Below are positions 17,835-26,483 of a stretch of DNA of 64,000 nucleotides, in pieces. Location of the stretch: NCBI GenBank assembly GCA_963767715.1, contig CAVYFA010000019.1, forward strand, positions 70,536 to 134,535. Direction: 5' to 3'. How positions within the stretch are numbered: position 1 is the stretch's first letter; every line of letters starts with the position of its first letter. Source of the DNA: CAVSXS01 sp963767715 (GTDB lineage: Bacteria > Chloroflexota > Ktedonobacteria > Ktedonobacterales > Ktedonobacteraceae). Under the pieces are notes generated by a model, which was not told where the DNA came from, did no database searches, and saw only the letters and a list, made by a program, of their open reading frames with translations. The position numbers were made by a program, and so were the translations under genes.

Positions 17835-19469
17835 ATGATGGCGAGAGAAACCAGAGACAGAAGACAATCTATGCCCCAGGAGACAGCTGTCCTCATCGTC
17901 GGAGGAGGTCCCGTTGGGCTCAGCGCAGCCGTTGAGTTGGGACAACGAGGTGTGCAGTGCCTGATCGTCGAGCCGAGGCGCGTCGTCTCGCAGCTCAGAC
18001 CCCGTGCCAAGACAACCAACGTTCGGACGATGGAACATTTTCGTCGCTGGGGGCTGGCCCAGCGTATTCGTGAGGTGGCCCCACTCAAAGTAGACTGGTC
18101 GCAGGATGTGGTCTTTTGCACCACCCTGCTCGGTCACGAGGTGATGCGCTTCACCAACTGCCTCGGTCTTTCTCCGCAGCGAACCGAGGTGTTCGCCGAG
18201 CCGGGGCAGCAGATCGCCCAGCCCCTGGTCGAAGAGGTGTTGCGAGAGGCCGTGAGCGATCTGGAGCCATGCTACCTCTGCCTGGGCTGGTCGCTGCACT
18301 CGCTTCAGCAGGACGACGACGGCGTCGAGACAGTCATTCTGAACGAGCGGGGAGAATATCGGCGGATCAGGGCGTCCTATGTCCTGGGTTGCGACGGAGC
18401 GCGGAGCATCGTTCGGTCGGCCATCGGTGTCCACTACGAGGGAGCCTCAGACCAGCGTCCGAACTTTGGCCTCGTCTTCCGCGCACCGGGACTGGCGGAG
18501 CAACAGCCTCACGGCCCCGCAGTTCACTACTGGGTGCTCAATCCGGCCTGCCCTGGGGTCATGGGCCGTATGGATCTGGAGGATGTGTGGTGGGCCATCG
18601 CCAATGGCGTCCCTGCCGAGATCGGGCAGGCCGAGCCCTCTGCCCTGATTCATGGCCTCGTCGGAAGCGAGATCGAGGCCACAGTGCTGGGAACAGACCC
18701 GTGGACGGCACGTATGCTGCTGGCCGACCGCTATCGGAGCGGCCGTGTGTTTCTGGTTGGAGACGCCGCACATCTCAATCCGCCCTGGGGAGGACATGGC
18801 TTTAATACGGGCATCGGCGATGCGGTCAACATCGGCTGGAAGCTGGCGGCGGTGCTTGACGGCTGGGGTGGTGAGCGTCTCCTTGCAAGCTATGAGGCAG
18901 AGCGGAGACCGGTCGCCGAGCGCACCATTCGGGAGGCGGTCGCGAATATGAGTGTGCTTGCCCCTGAACTGGGCAATCCCGAGCTGGCCGCTCCGGGTCT
19001 CGTCGGTGAGCAAGCGCGGCGTGCAGCCGCTCAGGTGATCCAGGCAACCAAAGACCGCGAGTTCCACAGCCTGGGACTCGTGCTGGGCTACCAGTACGAT
19101 GCCTCACCGGCGATTGTGGATGACGGGACGCCTGCTCTTCCCGAGGGTCAGGCATATGTGCCGATAGCCCGACCGGGGGCGCGGCTGCCCCACATGTGGC
19201 TGCCAGAGGGAGCCTCGCTCTACGATCGGCTGGGAAACGGGTTCTCGCTGCTGCGGCTCCGCGATGACGCCGACGTGGCTCCATTTATCGAGTCCGCTGC
19301 GGCCCATCGTGTGCCGCTGACCGTCGTCGAGCCAGGCGGTCAGACACTCGAAAAGCGCTACGAAGCCTCGCTGCTGCTTGTGCGACCTGATCAGCATGTG
19401 GCCTGGCGCGGAGTGTCCATTGATCGGCCAGGAGCGGATGCGATCATCGACCGAGCCCGTGGGGCCTGA
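17835..19469 (+). CDS. FAD-dependent aromatic hydroxylase
   Basis: Flavoprotein monooxygenase of 544 residues, the PheA/MhpA/TfdB type that uses NAD(P)H and oxygen to hydroxylate a phenolic ring. The dinucleotide-binding motif VGGGPVGLSAAVELGQRG, the DG motif GCDGARSIVR and the second FAD motif RVFLVGDAAHLNPPWGGHG followed by NTGIGDAVNIGWKL are all present. The C-terminal thioredoxin-like domain typical of this subgroup follows (GARLPHMWL, then LLLVRPDQHVAWRG). I start at ATG 17835, eight bases after GAGGGG; a frame from 17805 has no ribosome site. In this cluster it would turn a phenol into a catechol for the VOC dioxygenase. Confidence 0.9.
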   Translation: MMARETRDRRQSMPQETAVLIVGGGPVGLSAAVELGQRGVQCLIVEPRRVVSQLRPRAKTTNVRTMEHFRRWGLAQRIREVAPLKVDWSQDVVFCTTLLGHEVMRFTNCLGLSPQRTEVFAEPGQQIAQPLVEEVLREAVSDLEPCYLCLGWSLHSLQQDDDGVETVILNERGEYRRIRASYVLGCDGARSIVRSAIGVHYEGASDQRPNFGLVFRAPGLAEQQPHGPAVHYWVLNPACPGVMGRMDLEDVWWAIANGVPAEIGQAEPSALIHGLVGSEIEATVLGTDPWTARMLLADRYRSGRVFLVGDAAHLNPPWGGHGFNTGIGDAVNIGWKLAAVLDGWGGERLLASYEAERRPVAERTIREAVANMSVLAPELGNPELAAPGLVGEQARRAAAQVIQATKDREFHSLGLVLGYQYDASPAIVDDGTPALPEGQAYVPIARPGARLPHMWLPEGASLYDRLGNGFSLLRLRDDADVAPFIESAAAHRVPLTVVEPGGQTLEKRYEASLLLVRPDQHVAWRGVSIDRPGADAIIDRARGA

Positions 19470-19631
19470 GCGCCAGGAGACCACGACGCGGCTTCTGCAG
19501 TGAACCACCTGCTGGATGCCCGCAATGCGGTCGACGAAGGAAGGGTCAGCGACTCCGATCCTGAGCGGACAATTTTCGGGTCTGGATATGCTGACCCCAT
19601 ACATACCAGTGAAGAAAGCAGGGAAACGCTT

Positions 19632-20636
19632 ATGCCTCTCCAAGAACAAGCCAAGACGATGCGAACAATCACAGTAGAAGAGCATTACGCGACTCCGGCC
19701 TTTATGGAGGGTCCAGGGCGCTCTCTTAAAGAACGAGCCCAGGGACCGGAGGTAAGAATGCGAGGTGTGCCTGAACTCCTCTGCGATCTTGACGAACGCC
19801 GCATCACCAATATGGATACTGCTGGAATCGATGTACAGGTCCTCTCTCTTACCGCTCCCGGTACAGAACAGCTCGATGCCGCCGAGGCCATCACTTGCGC
19901 GCGCGAGATAAACGATTTCCTCGCGCAAGCTGTAAGCCGCCATCCAGACCGTCTCGCCGGGTTCGCGACGCTCCCAACTCCGGCCCCTGAAGCTGCTGCT
20001 GCTGAGCTAGAGCGCGCTGTGCAAACCTATGGCTTCAAAGGAGCGCTCATCAATGGTCACGTCCGGGGGCGTTACCTGGACGATCCTTTTTTCTGGCCGA
20101 TTCTGGCACGCGCCGAAGCTCTCCATGTGCCGCTCTACCTCCACCCAACACAACCTCCACAGGCAGTGGTTGCAGCCTCCTATACAGGCAATTTCGCCCC
20201 TGTGATAGCGTCCGCTCTGGCAAACGCATCCTGGGGCTGGCACATCGAAACCGCTATTCACGTGCTGCGCATGGTACTCAGCGGCGCCTTTGATCGCTAT
20301 CCAAACTTGCAAGTGATCATTGGCCACCTGGGCGAAGGGCTCCCGTTTATGATGCCCAGGCTTGAACTCACGTTGCCCCAACAGATAACAGCCCTGCAAC
20401 GTCCCATTGGAGCCTATCTCCGTGAGAATCTCCACTATACCTTTGGTGGTTTTAATTTTCTTCCGCCCTTTTTGGATCTGTTTCTTGAGGTAGGAGTCAA
20501 CCGCATTCTGTTCTCAGCCGATTATCCCTACGCTTCCATGACACAGGCTCGCTCTTTCCTGGACCAACTTCCAGTGAGCCCCGCCGATAGAGAACAGATC
20601 GCGCACGGCAACGCGGAGCGCCTCCTGAAGCTGTGA
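19632..20636 (+). CDS. Amidohydrolase 2 family decarboxylase-like enzyme
   Basis: TIM-barrel metalloenzyme of 334 residues, of the ACMSD/gamma-resorcylate decarboxylase group. Typical motifs: TITVEEHYATPAF, where the glutamate replaces the first His of hydrolases; GALINGHVRGRYLDDPFFWP; the metal histidine in LYLHPTQPP; VIIGHLGEGLPFM; and the aspartate in ILFSADYPYASM. These enzymes decarboxylate hydroxybenzoate-like acids without cofactors. AGGGAA precedes ATG 19632; the internal ATG at 19659 gives the common MRTITVEEHY start but lacks a ribosome site. As last gene of the cluster it could supply the phenol used by the FAD hydroxylase. Confidence 0.87.
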   Translation: MPLQEQAKTMRTITVEEHYATPAFMEGPGRSLKERAQGPEVRMRGVPELLCDLDERRITNMDTAGIDVQVLSLTAPGTEQLDAAEAITCAREINDFLAQAVSRHPDRLAGFATLPTPAPEAAAAELERAVQTYGFKGALINGHVRGRYLDDPFFWPILARAEALHVPLYLHPTQPPQAVVAASYTGNFAPVIASALANASWGWHIETAIHVLRMVLSGAFDRYPNLQVIIGHLGEGLPFMMPRLELTLPQQITALQRPIGAYLRENLHYTFGGFNFLPPFLDLFLEVGVNRILFSADYPYASMTQARSFLDQLPVSPADREQIAHGNAERLLKL

Positions 20637-20820
20637 TCAGCTTCTGGCTCATACGGGTTGTACATGATCTGGGGTTTGCCCAGGACAGGAACAAAAAGTT
20701 GGAAAAGGAAACACTCGAAGCTGCTTACGCACTTTGTGGAAAACTTCTCGGCGGTTCTATTATTGTCGAATTCTTTCGTTAGTGTTAAACTGAGGAAAAC
20801 ATAAAGGTCAGGACTACACC

Positions 20821-21267
20821 GTGCGAGCGTTATTACAGCGCGTCACCCGCGCCAGCGTCACCGTTGACCAGCAGATCGTCGGCCAGATCGGACAGGGCTT
20901 GCTCGTTCTCCTCGGCGTTGGTCATAACGACGGCGAGGCGCAGATCAAAATCCTCAGCGACAAAATCGCGCACCTGCGCATCTTCGAGGATGGCGAGGGC
21001 AAGATGAACCGCTCGCTGCTCGACATCGGCGGCCAGGCGCTGGTCGTCTCGCAGTTCACCCTCTACGCCGATACGCGCAGGGGTCGCCGCCCCGGCTTCA
21101 CCAATGCCGCGCCGCCATCCGTAGCAGAGCCGCTTGTCGAGCGCTTCAAAGATGGGCTGGCTAGTTATGGTCTGACGGTAGAGGGCGGCGTATTCGGAGC
21201 ATATATGCAGGTTGAGTTGGTGAACGATGGGCCCGTCACAATCTGGCTCGACAGTGAGCAGTTGTGA
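20821..21267 (+). CDS. dtd: D-aminoacyl-tRNA deacylase
   Basis: Proofreading enzyme that hydrolyses D-amino acids mischarged on tRNA. The 148-residue length is standard. The two active-site motifs are intact: SQFTLYAD near residue 78 and NDGPVTIWLDS near the end; the Gly-cisPro equivalent is GPV. It uses a GTG start, with AAAGGTCAGGA about ten bases upstream. A degraded copy of its 3' half lies 7.3 kb upstream at 13558, so the whole catabolic cluster is bracketed by dtd sequence. tatD and the CysS-like gene follow, a housekeeping block interrupted by gene fragments. Confidence 0.93.
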   Translation: MRALLQRVTRASVTVDQQIVGQIGQGLLVLLGVGHNDGEAQIKILSDKIAHLRIFEDGEGKMNRSLLDIGGQALVVSQFTLYADTRRGRRPGFTNAAPPSVAEPLVERFKDGLASYGLTVEGGVFGAYMQVELVNDGPVTIWLDSEQL

Positions 21268-21337
21268 ACAGCGAGTAGTTATCGCCTTCACTTATCGAAC
21301 ATAGCCGCGAAGGGTCGCGCATCGAACACAGCCGGCG

Positions 21338-21454
21338 ACTCTCATTGAAATTGCTCAGTCCATCGACTATGACTCCGAGGTTGCCTTCAGCAAGGCGTTC
21401 AAACGATATTATGGCATGGCGCCCGGTGCCTACCGGCAGGGAAGGCTTGCATGA
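21338..21454 (+). pseudogene. C-terminal fragment of an AraC-family regulator
   Basis: The frame reads TLIEIAQSIDYDSEVAFSKA, FKRYYGMAPGAYRQG and stops at TGA 21452-21454. This is the second helix-turn-helix of AraC-type DNA-binding domains, normally the last 40 residues of a 250-300 residue protein. Nothing upstream continues it; the preceding 70 bp do not code. Its stop overlaps the start of the next fragment (ATGA), suggesting that both were once an operon. Confidence 0.8.
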
Positions 21455-21678
21455 CCGACCGCATCGAACAACAACTTGGACATTATCGCCTGCTGCGTTT
21501 GTTGGGAAGTGGCGGTTTCGCCGATGTTTATCTTGGAGAGCATATCCACCTCAACACGCTTGCCGCCATCAAGGTGCTGGATATACGCTTGAGCAGCGAG
21601 GAGGTCGAGCAGTTCCGCAACGAAGCGCGCACGATTGCTCGCCTGGAGCATCCAAATATCGTGCGCGTGCTGGTTTGA
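21451..21678 (+). pseudogene. N-terminal fragment of a Ser/Thr kinase
   Basis: About 75 residues from ATG 21451: LGHYRLLRLLGSGGFADVYL, the lysine strand AAIKVLD, and IARLEHPNIVRVL, that is, the first lobe of a Hanks-type kinase much like the one at 55461. It ends at TGA 21676. Skipping one G gives FDIAMKP and ten more residues before another stop, and then the sequence passes into the tatD upstream region. The catalytic loop is absent, so the product cannot be a kinase. It is a deletion remnant. Confidence 0.85.
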
Positions 21679-21784
21679 CATCGCCATGAAACCAGGGCTA
21701 TACTTTATGAAGTAAGCCTTTTCAGGCGTCCGTTGCAGGGCGACCTGAAACTGTCGCCCCGGCCAATTTGAAAGGATACACCTG

Positions 21785-22564
21785 TTGCTCGTCGATAGCC
21801 ACGCCCACATTGACACCTCCCGTTTCAATGCTGACCGCGAATCCGTCATTCAGGCGGCCTTCGAAGGTGGCGTAACACGCATCGTCGATCCTGGCTGTGA
21901 CCTTCCCTCGAGCGAGTTTGCCTTGACCCTGGCGAAAGCGCATCCTGGCCTGGTCTTCGCCGCGGTAGGCACGCACCCGCATGACGCGACCACCTATAGC
22001 GACGAGGTCGGACTGCGTTACCGCGAGATGGCGCGCGAGCCGCAGGTGGTAGCGATAGGCGAGTTCGGGCTGGACTATTTCCGCATGCTTTCACCGCGCG
22101 ATGTACAGCGCGCCGTCTTCGTCGCCCACCTCGAGTTGGCACGCGCGTGCGGTCTGCCCTGCGTCATCCACGTGCGCGACTCCCACGATGACGTGATCGA
22201 GTTATTGCGCGCGCACGGTAAGGATTTACGAGGCGTCTTTCACTGCTTTTCCGGCGATGTCAGGCAGGCCGAGGAATGCCTGGAGTTCGACGGATTCCTG
22301 CTCTCGTTCGCCGGGCCGCTCACACGCCAGGGCAACGCGCTGCCGGAGGTAGCCCGCGTGGCTCCACTGGAGCGTATCCTGGTGGAGACCGATAGCCCCT
22401 ACCTTGTCCCACAACAGGTGCGCGCGAAACGCAATGAACCATTATTCGTCAAGTACGTCGCCGAAAAACTGGCCGAGATCCGGCACATGACGCTCGCTGA
22501 GATTGCCCAGGTCACAACCGCGAACGCTGTCCGTTTGTTTGGTCTAGGAGAGATCGCATCATGA
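21785..22564 (+). CDS. tatD: TatD-family metal-dependent DNase/hydrolase
   Basis: TIM-barrel nuclease of 259 residues acting on DNA ends and in DNA repair or quality control. Motifs in order: LVDSHAHIDTSRF (first metal pair), AAVGTHPHDA, AIGEFGLDYF with the bridging glutamate, CVIHVRDSHDDV, GVFHCFSGD and ILVETDSPYLVP with the catalytic aspartate. Start is TTG at 21785 with AAAGGA seven bases upstream; the first residues fit the family (xLVDSHAH). Its TGA overlaps the ATG of the CysS-like gene by four bases, so the two are translationally coupled. Confidence 0.93.
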   Translation: MLVDSHAHIDTSRFNADRESVIQAAFEGGVTRIVDPGCDLPSSEFALTLAKAHPGLVFAAVGTHPHDATTYSDEVGLRYREMAREPQVVAIGEFGLDYFRMLSPRDVQRAVFVAHLELARACGLPCVIHVRDSHDDVIELLRAHGKDLRGVFHCFSGDVRQAEECLEFDGFLLSFAGPLTRQGNALPEVARVAPLERILVETDSPYLVPQQVRAKRNEPLFVKYVAEKLAEIRHMTLAEIAQVTTANAVRLFGLGEIAS

Positions 22565-24003
22565 AACTATTCAATACCCTGAGCCAATCGCTTGAAGAGT
22601 TTGTTCCGCTCGAGGATAAGCTCGTGCGCATCTACGTGTGCGGCGTCACCCCCTACGATACGACTCACCTTGGCCATGCCTTCACTTATGTCTCATTCGA
22701 TACACTCATGCGCTTCCTGGAATTCCTCGGCTATACCGTCAACTATGTACAGAACGTGACTGACATTGACGACGATATCCTGCGCAAAGCGCGCGAAGTC
22801 GGCCTGGCCTGGGACGAACTTGGACGACGCGAAACCGAGCGTTACCTGAACGATATGGACGCGCTGAACGTGCGCCGCCCTACTGTCTATGCCCACGCCA
22901 CGCAGGAAACACCGGCCATGATCGAGATCATCCAGACGCTCATCGCACGCGGTTATGCCTACGAAAGCAGCGGCAACGTCTATTTCAGTGTGAAACGCGA
23001 CCCGGATTTCGGCATCATGGCGCGCGCCATTGGCCTGAACGACTACGCATCCATGCTGGCCATTGCCAACGAGCGCGGCAATTTCCCCGATGATCCGCGC
23101 AAAAAAGACCCGCTCGACTTCGTTCTGTGGCAGGCGCAGGCGCCCGGCGAACCAGCCTGGCCCAGCCCCTGGGGGCCAGGTCGACCCGGCTGGCACATCG
23201 AATGCAGTGCCATGTCGATGAAGTACCTGGGCCCACAAATCGATATTCACGGCGGCGGCACGGACCTGGCCTTCCCACACCATACCTGCGAAATCGCTCA
23301 GTCCGAACACTTCACCGGCAAAGTCCCCTTCTCACGCTACTGGATGCACACCGGAATGGTTCACCAGGACGGCGAAAAGATGAGCAAATCACTCGGCAAT
23401 CTGACGCTCGTCAGCGATCTGCTCAAAACCTACAGCCCTGATGCTATTCGTATCACCCTGCTCAACCACCACTACCGCTACCCGTGGGAATGCTTCCCCG
23501 AAGACCTGCAAGTGGCAACTGAGACCGCCGATCTGTTCAGCCAGGTGCGTGCCATCGTCGGCGAGCAAATCGACGGGGAAGACCGCCTTCTGCATGGCCG
23601 CTTCATGGCTGCAATGGAGAACGACCTGAACACCCCCGAAGCGCTGCTCTTGCTGAGGCAGTGCGCCGAGACGGTGGCAGCGACCCATGATGTCGATTTC
23701 GGGAGCGGAGATATTGCGGCTGGCGAGGGTGCTGGGGTTACGGGTCTGATGCTATTTCCCGGATTCACGAGCGATCACCGGTCACCCGCCGCGGGACGCG
23801 TACAAGGGCCCGTTGAAACTGCTATTTCCCGGATTCATGAGCGATCACCGGTCACCCGCCGCCGGATGCCTACAAGGGCCTTTTGCAGTTGCCCCGCCCC
23901 CCTGGTGGGCATCCGGGGAGCGGGGAGGCGGCTAATGGCGCACGATATGGTCTCGATACTGACTCAGCAGCCCCTCAGCTTCCTCTATCACCCGCTCTCG
24001 TAG
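22561..24003 (+). CDS. Cysteinyl-tRNA synthetase family ligase (CysS/MshC-like)
   Basis: Class I ligase that activates cysteine with ATP. The zinc-type segment VCGVTPYDTTHLGHAFTY, ECSAMSMKYLG, the zinc motif FPHHTCEIAQSEH and the KMSKS loop (EKMSKSLGNL) are complete. The first signature is HLGHA rather than HIGN; together with DPLDFVLWQ and PGEPAWPSPWGPGRPGW this also recalls MshC, the mycothiol cysteine ligase, which lacks the anticodon-binding domain. Recognisable family sequence ends near residue 390 (CAETVAATHDVDF). The last 85 residues are encoded by a 70-bp tandem repeat and by DNA antisense to the next gene, so they are probably not ancestral. Either a C-terminally truncated CysS or a genuinely short MshC-like enzyme. 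Confidence 0.8.
   Translation: MKLFNTLSQSLEEFVPLEDKLVRIYVCGVTPYDTTHLGHAFTYVSFDTLMRFLEFLGYTVNYVQNVTDIDDDILRKAREVGLAWDELGRRETERYLNDMDALNVRRPTVYAHATQETPAMIEIIQTLIARGYAYESSGNVYFSVKRDPDFGIMARAIGLNDYASMLAIANERGNFPDDPRKKDPLDFVLWQAQAPGEPAWPSPWGPGRPGWHIECSAMSMKYLGPQIDIHGGGTDLAFPHHTCEIAQSEHFTGKVPFSRYWMHTGMVHQDGEKMSKSLGNLTLVSDLLKTYSPDAIRITLLNHHYRYPWECFPEDLQVATETADLFSQVRAIVGEQIDGEDRLLHGRFMAAMENDLNTPEALLLLRQCAETVAATHDVDFGSGDIAAGEGAGVTGLMLFPGFTSDHRSPAAGRVQGPVETAISRIHERSPVTRRRMPTRAFCSCPAPLVGIRGAGRRLMAHDMVSILTQQPLSFLYHPLS
23751..23880. repeat. Tandem duplication with 70-bp period
   Basis: Unit one begins at 23751 and unit two at 23821. Both start GCTATTTCCCGGATTCA and contain GAGCGATCACCGGTCACCCG and TACAAGGGCC, with a few substitutions. 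There are only two copies and no spacer structure, so it is not a CRISPR. It lies inside the 3' end of the CysS-like ORF and supplies its aberrant tail. Confidence 0.85.
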
Positions 24004-24900
24004 AGATTCCGGTTCCAAAACCCGCGCGTGGCGTCCCCAACTGAGCAGCCAGTGCAGGATTTCGCTTTCCTGGCGGACAGTAAGCGTTACGAGCAGCCCG
24101 TCCGGCGTCTCCTGCTCGCCAACGACGTAGAATGAGCGCGCCTCCTGCACCCAGCGCGCGATTTCGTGATCGAAGAGCACGCGCACGACTATCTCGCGCG
24201 TGCGCTCTTTATCCGCGCGCATCACGAAGTTGGCGGGGCGCTGAAAGGTTGCAGGAAGTAGCTCCAGGTCATCGATGCGGTCGAGGCGAAAGTTACGAAT
24301 ACCCTGGCGCAGGTGACAGTAGGCCGTCATGTGCCATCCGGTAGGAAAGTGGATCAGGCCGTAGGGGTCGGCATCGCGCCTGTTCTGCTCGCCCTTGCCA
24401 TCTTGCGTGTGGCGCGTGTGATAGGTGAAGCGCACGGTGGTATGCTGAATGATGGCGCGGCGCAGTTGTTGAAGCAGCAGGACGCGATGCTCGCTATCCG
24501 GCGGGTCAGACGATGCGGCCACGAAGCGGATGCTGCTTTGCAGGTAATGCACCTCGTCGCGCAGCTTTTCTGGCAGCACGCTCTCGATCTTGCGGCTTGC
24601 CGATTGCGCCGCCTCGCGATACTGGGCATCGAAATTTTGCGCCATAAAATCGCTGCCCAACAGGAGCATGGTTGCTTCATCGGTAGTAAAGCTCAACGGC
24701 GGCAGGAAATAACCCTGCATCAGTGAGTAGCCTCGCCCAGGAATTGAGACGATGGGCACACCGGCTTCGCCTAGCGCCAGCATATCACGATAAATGGTGC
24801 GTTTGCTGGTTTCAAAGGTCGCGGCCAGATCTTCGGCGCGCCGGTGCCCCTTCCCCTGCAATTCCAGCACAAGAGCCAGTAATCGGTCGGTGCGATTCAC
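23932..24900 (-). CDS. WYL-domain transcriptional regulator (YafY family)
   Basis: Regulator of 322 residues. The N-terminal winged helix (RRAEDLAATFETSKRTIYRD) binds DNA; the middle and C-terminal parts form a WYL domain, with the conserved stretch DPYGLIHFPTGWHMTAYCHL and FRLDRIDDLELL, and a WCX extension ending LLSQYRDHIV. WYL proteins sense small ligands or nucleic acids. The start at 24900 overlaps the stop of the MFS gene by four bases, so it is the last cistron of a TauE-MFS-WYL operon and probably controls it. Confidence 0.9.
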   Translation of the reverse strand: MNRTDRLLALVLELQGKGHRRAEDLAATFETSKRTIYRDMLALGEAGVPIVSIPGRGYSLMQGYFLPPLSFTTDEATMLLLGSDFMAQNFDAQYREAAQSASRKIESVLPEKLRDEVHYLQSSIRFVAASSDPPDSEHRVLLLQQLRRAIIQHTTVRFTYHTRHTQDGKGEQNRRDADPYGLIHFPTGWHMTAYCHLRQGIRNFRLDRIDDLELLPATFQRPANFVMRADKERTREIVVRVLFDHEIARWVQEARSFYVVGEQETPDGLLVTLTVRQESEILHWLLSWGRHARVLEPESLRERVIEEAEGLLSQYRDHIVRH

Positions 24901-26483
24901 GATCTTTGCTCTTTCCCTCGCACAAGCGAGGTTATCACGCCGATAGCAGCAAGACAGGCGCAGACGATGAAGGCGACCTGGAAGGCGTGCGCGAAGTTTT
25001 GTTGTAGCGCGCTCACTTGCTCAGGCGACAGCCTGCTATGCGCTTGCTGCGCGACCAGCATGCTGCCGGCCAGGGCGCCGCCGAGGCTGGTGAAGATAGC
25101 GCCGGCCAGGGCTACGCTGATGCTCTGGCCAACCACGCGGCCCGTCGCCAGGAAACCTGCCGCCACGCCTTGACTACTGCGTGGGGCCGCTCCCATCAAG
25201 GCGCTGTTGTTCGGTGACTGGAACATGGCCTGTCCCACGCCTGTTACTACCAGGCGCCAGATGATATCCCACGTCGAACTTTGCGCGTTCAACTGGCTGA
25301 TGAGCACCAGGCCAATGCAGGCTATCGTCAAACCAATCGCGGCCAGCCAGCGCGTGCCGACGCGGTCTGCCAGCCCGCCGCTAAATGGCGCGATGACAGC
25401 GATGGTGAGCGGAAGCGGTGTCAGCAGCAGTCCGGCCTGCAAAGTGGAGAAGCCGCGCAGTTCTTCCAGGTAGAAGGGCATCATGAAGCTCACGGCGAAC
25501 AGGGCAAGGAAGCTGAGCACCAGGCTGACATTCGCCGAGAGGAAGACACGGTTATGCAGCAGGGAAAAATCGATTATCGGGTCCTTAACACGATGCTCAA
25601 CAAACCAGAGCGTGACGAACGCGACCACACTGATCACCAGCGTACTTATAAGGCCTGGCGAACTCCAACCCCATTCCTGGCCGAAAGAGAGGCCAAGCGT
25701 CAAGCACACCAGCCCGATTGCCAGCAGTATCGCCCCTGGTGGATCGAAGCGCCCACGCACCTGGCCGCGCCGTGGCGCTTGCTCGGTCAAAACGCGCAGC
25801 GTGGCGATGATGCCGATGATGCCGAGCGGCACGTTTACGTAGAAGATCCAGCGCCAGGTGAAGTTTTCTGTGATAATGCCACCCAACGTTGGCCCGACGC
25901 TGACGCCCAGGGCCACGAACACGGCGTTCATACCTAACGCCCGCCCGCGTTCACTGGGCGGAAAAGCGCTCGTCAGCATCGCCGGGCTGACGGCCATAAT
26001 GAGCGCGCCTCCCAGTCCTTGCAGCGCACGCGCAGCAATCAGCATTCCCAGAGAAACGGACGCTCCGCAGATAGCTGAACCGCCGGTGAAAACAATCAAG
26101 CCGGCAACCCAGATCCATTTGCGCCCGATGATGTCGGCCAGCCGGCCAGTCGTCAACAGCACTCCAGCAATCACCACCAGGTAAGCAATCACCACCCATT
26201 CAATCGCGCCGCTCAGCGGTACGCCGAAGTAGTGCGCGATGGTCGGCAGGCTTATATTGACGATGGACGAATCGAGCGTCGCCATAAAGATGCCGATAGC
26301 GAGAATGGCGAGTACCGCCCATTTGTTGGGAGCCTTCTTCCCCTCGCTCACCGTTCCTACTGCCGCGGCCTGCGCTGAGTTCCCAGGCATCGTGCCGGTG
26401 GCTGTTGCTGGCGCGGTTGCCTGTGCTGGCGCCCGCCCGTCCTGAGGATCTCCTGTATTCGTGCCTGTATCCTGCTGTTTCAT
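24897..26483 (-). CDS. DHA2-family (14-helix) MFS drug exporter
   Basis: Proton-driven exporter of 528 residues with 14 predicted membrane helices, like EmrB/QacA. Family motifs are LDSSIVNISLPTIAHYFG in helix 1, GRLADIIGRKWIWVAG after helix 2, ARALQGLGGALIMAVSPAML and GPTLGGIITENFTWRWIFYV. A disordered Thr/Ala/Pro-rich cytoplasmic head of about 50 residues precedes helix 1. It overlaps both neighbours by four bases (TauE-like upstream, WYL regulator downstream). Substrate unknown; typical ones are hydrophobic drugs. Confidence 0.92.
   Translation of the reverse strand: MKQQDTGTNTGDPQDGRAPAQATAPATATGTMPGNSAQAAAVGTVSEGKKAPNKWAVLAILAIGIFMATLDSSIVNISLPTIAHYFGVPLSGAIEWVVIAYLVVIAGVLLTTGRLADIIGRKWIWVAGLIVFTGGSAICGASVSLGMLIAARALQGLGGALIMAVSPAMLTSAFPPSERGRALGMNAVFVALGVSVGPTLGGIITENFTWRWIFYVNVPLGIIGIIATLRVLTEQAPRRGQVRGRFDPPGAILLAIGLVCLTLGLSFGQEWGWSSPGLISTLVISVVAFVTLWFVEHRVKDPIIDFSLLHNRVFLSANVSLVLSFLALFAVSFMMPFYLEELRGFSTLQAGLLLTPLPLTIAVIAPFSGGLADRVGTRWLAAIGLTIACIGLVLISQLNAQSSTWDIIWRLVVTGVGQAMFQSPNNSALMGAAPRSSQGVAAGFLATGRVVGQSISVALAGAIFTSLGGALAGSMLVAQQAHSRLSPEQVSALQQNFAHAFQVAFIVCACLAAIGVITSLVRGKEQRS

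Noticed and set aside
23751..23880. Tandem repeat as a CRISPR array
   Set aside because: Only two units of 70 bp directly abutting, no spacers and no cas genes.
25281..25937. Plus-strand ORF opposite the MFS gene
   Set aside because: Composition of reverse-complemented membrane helices; no homologous motif.
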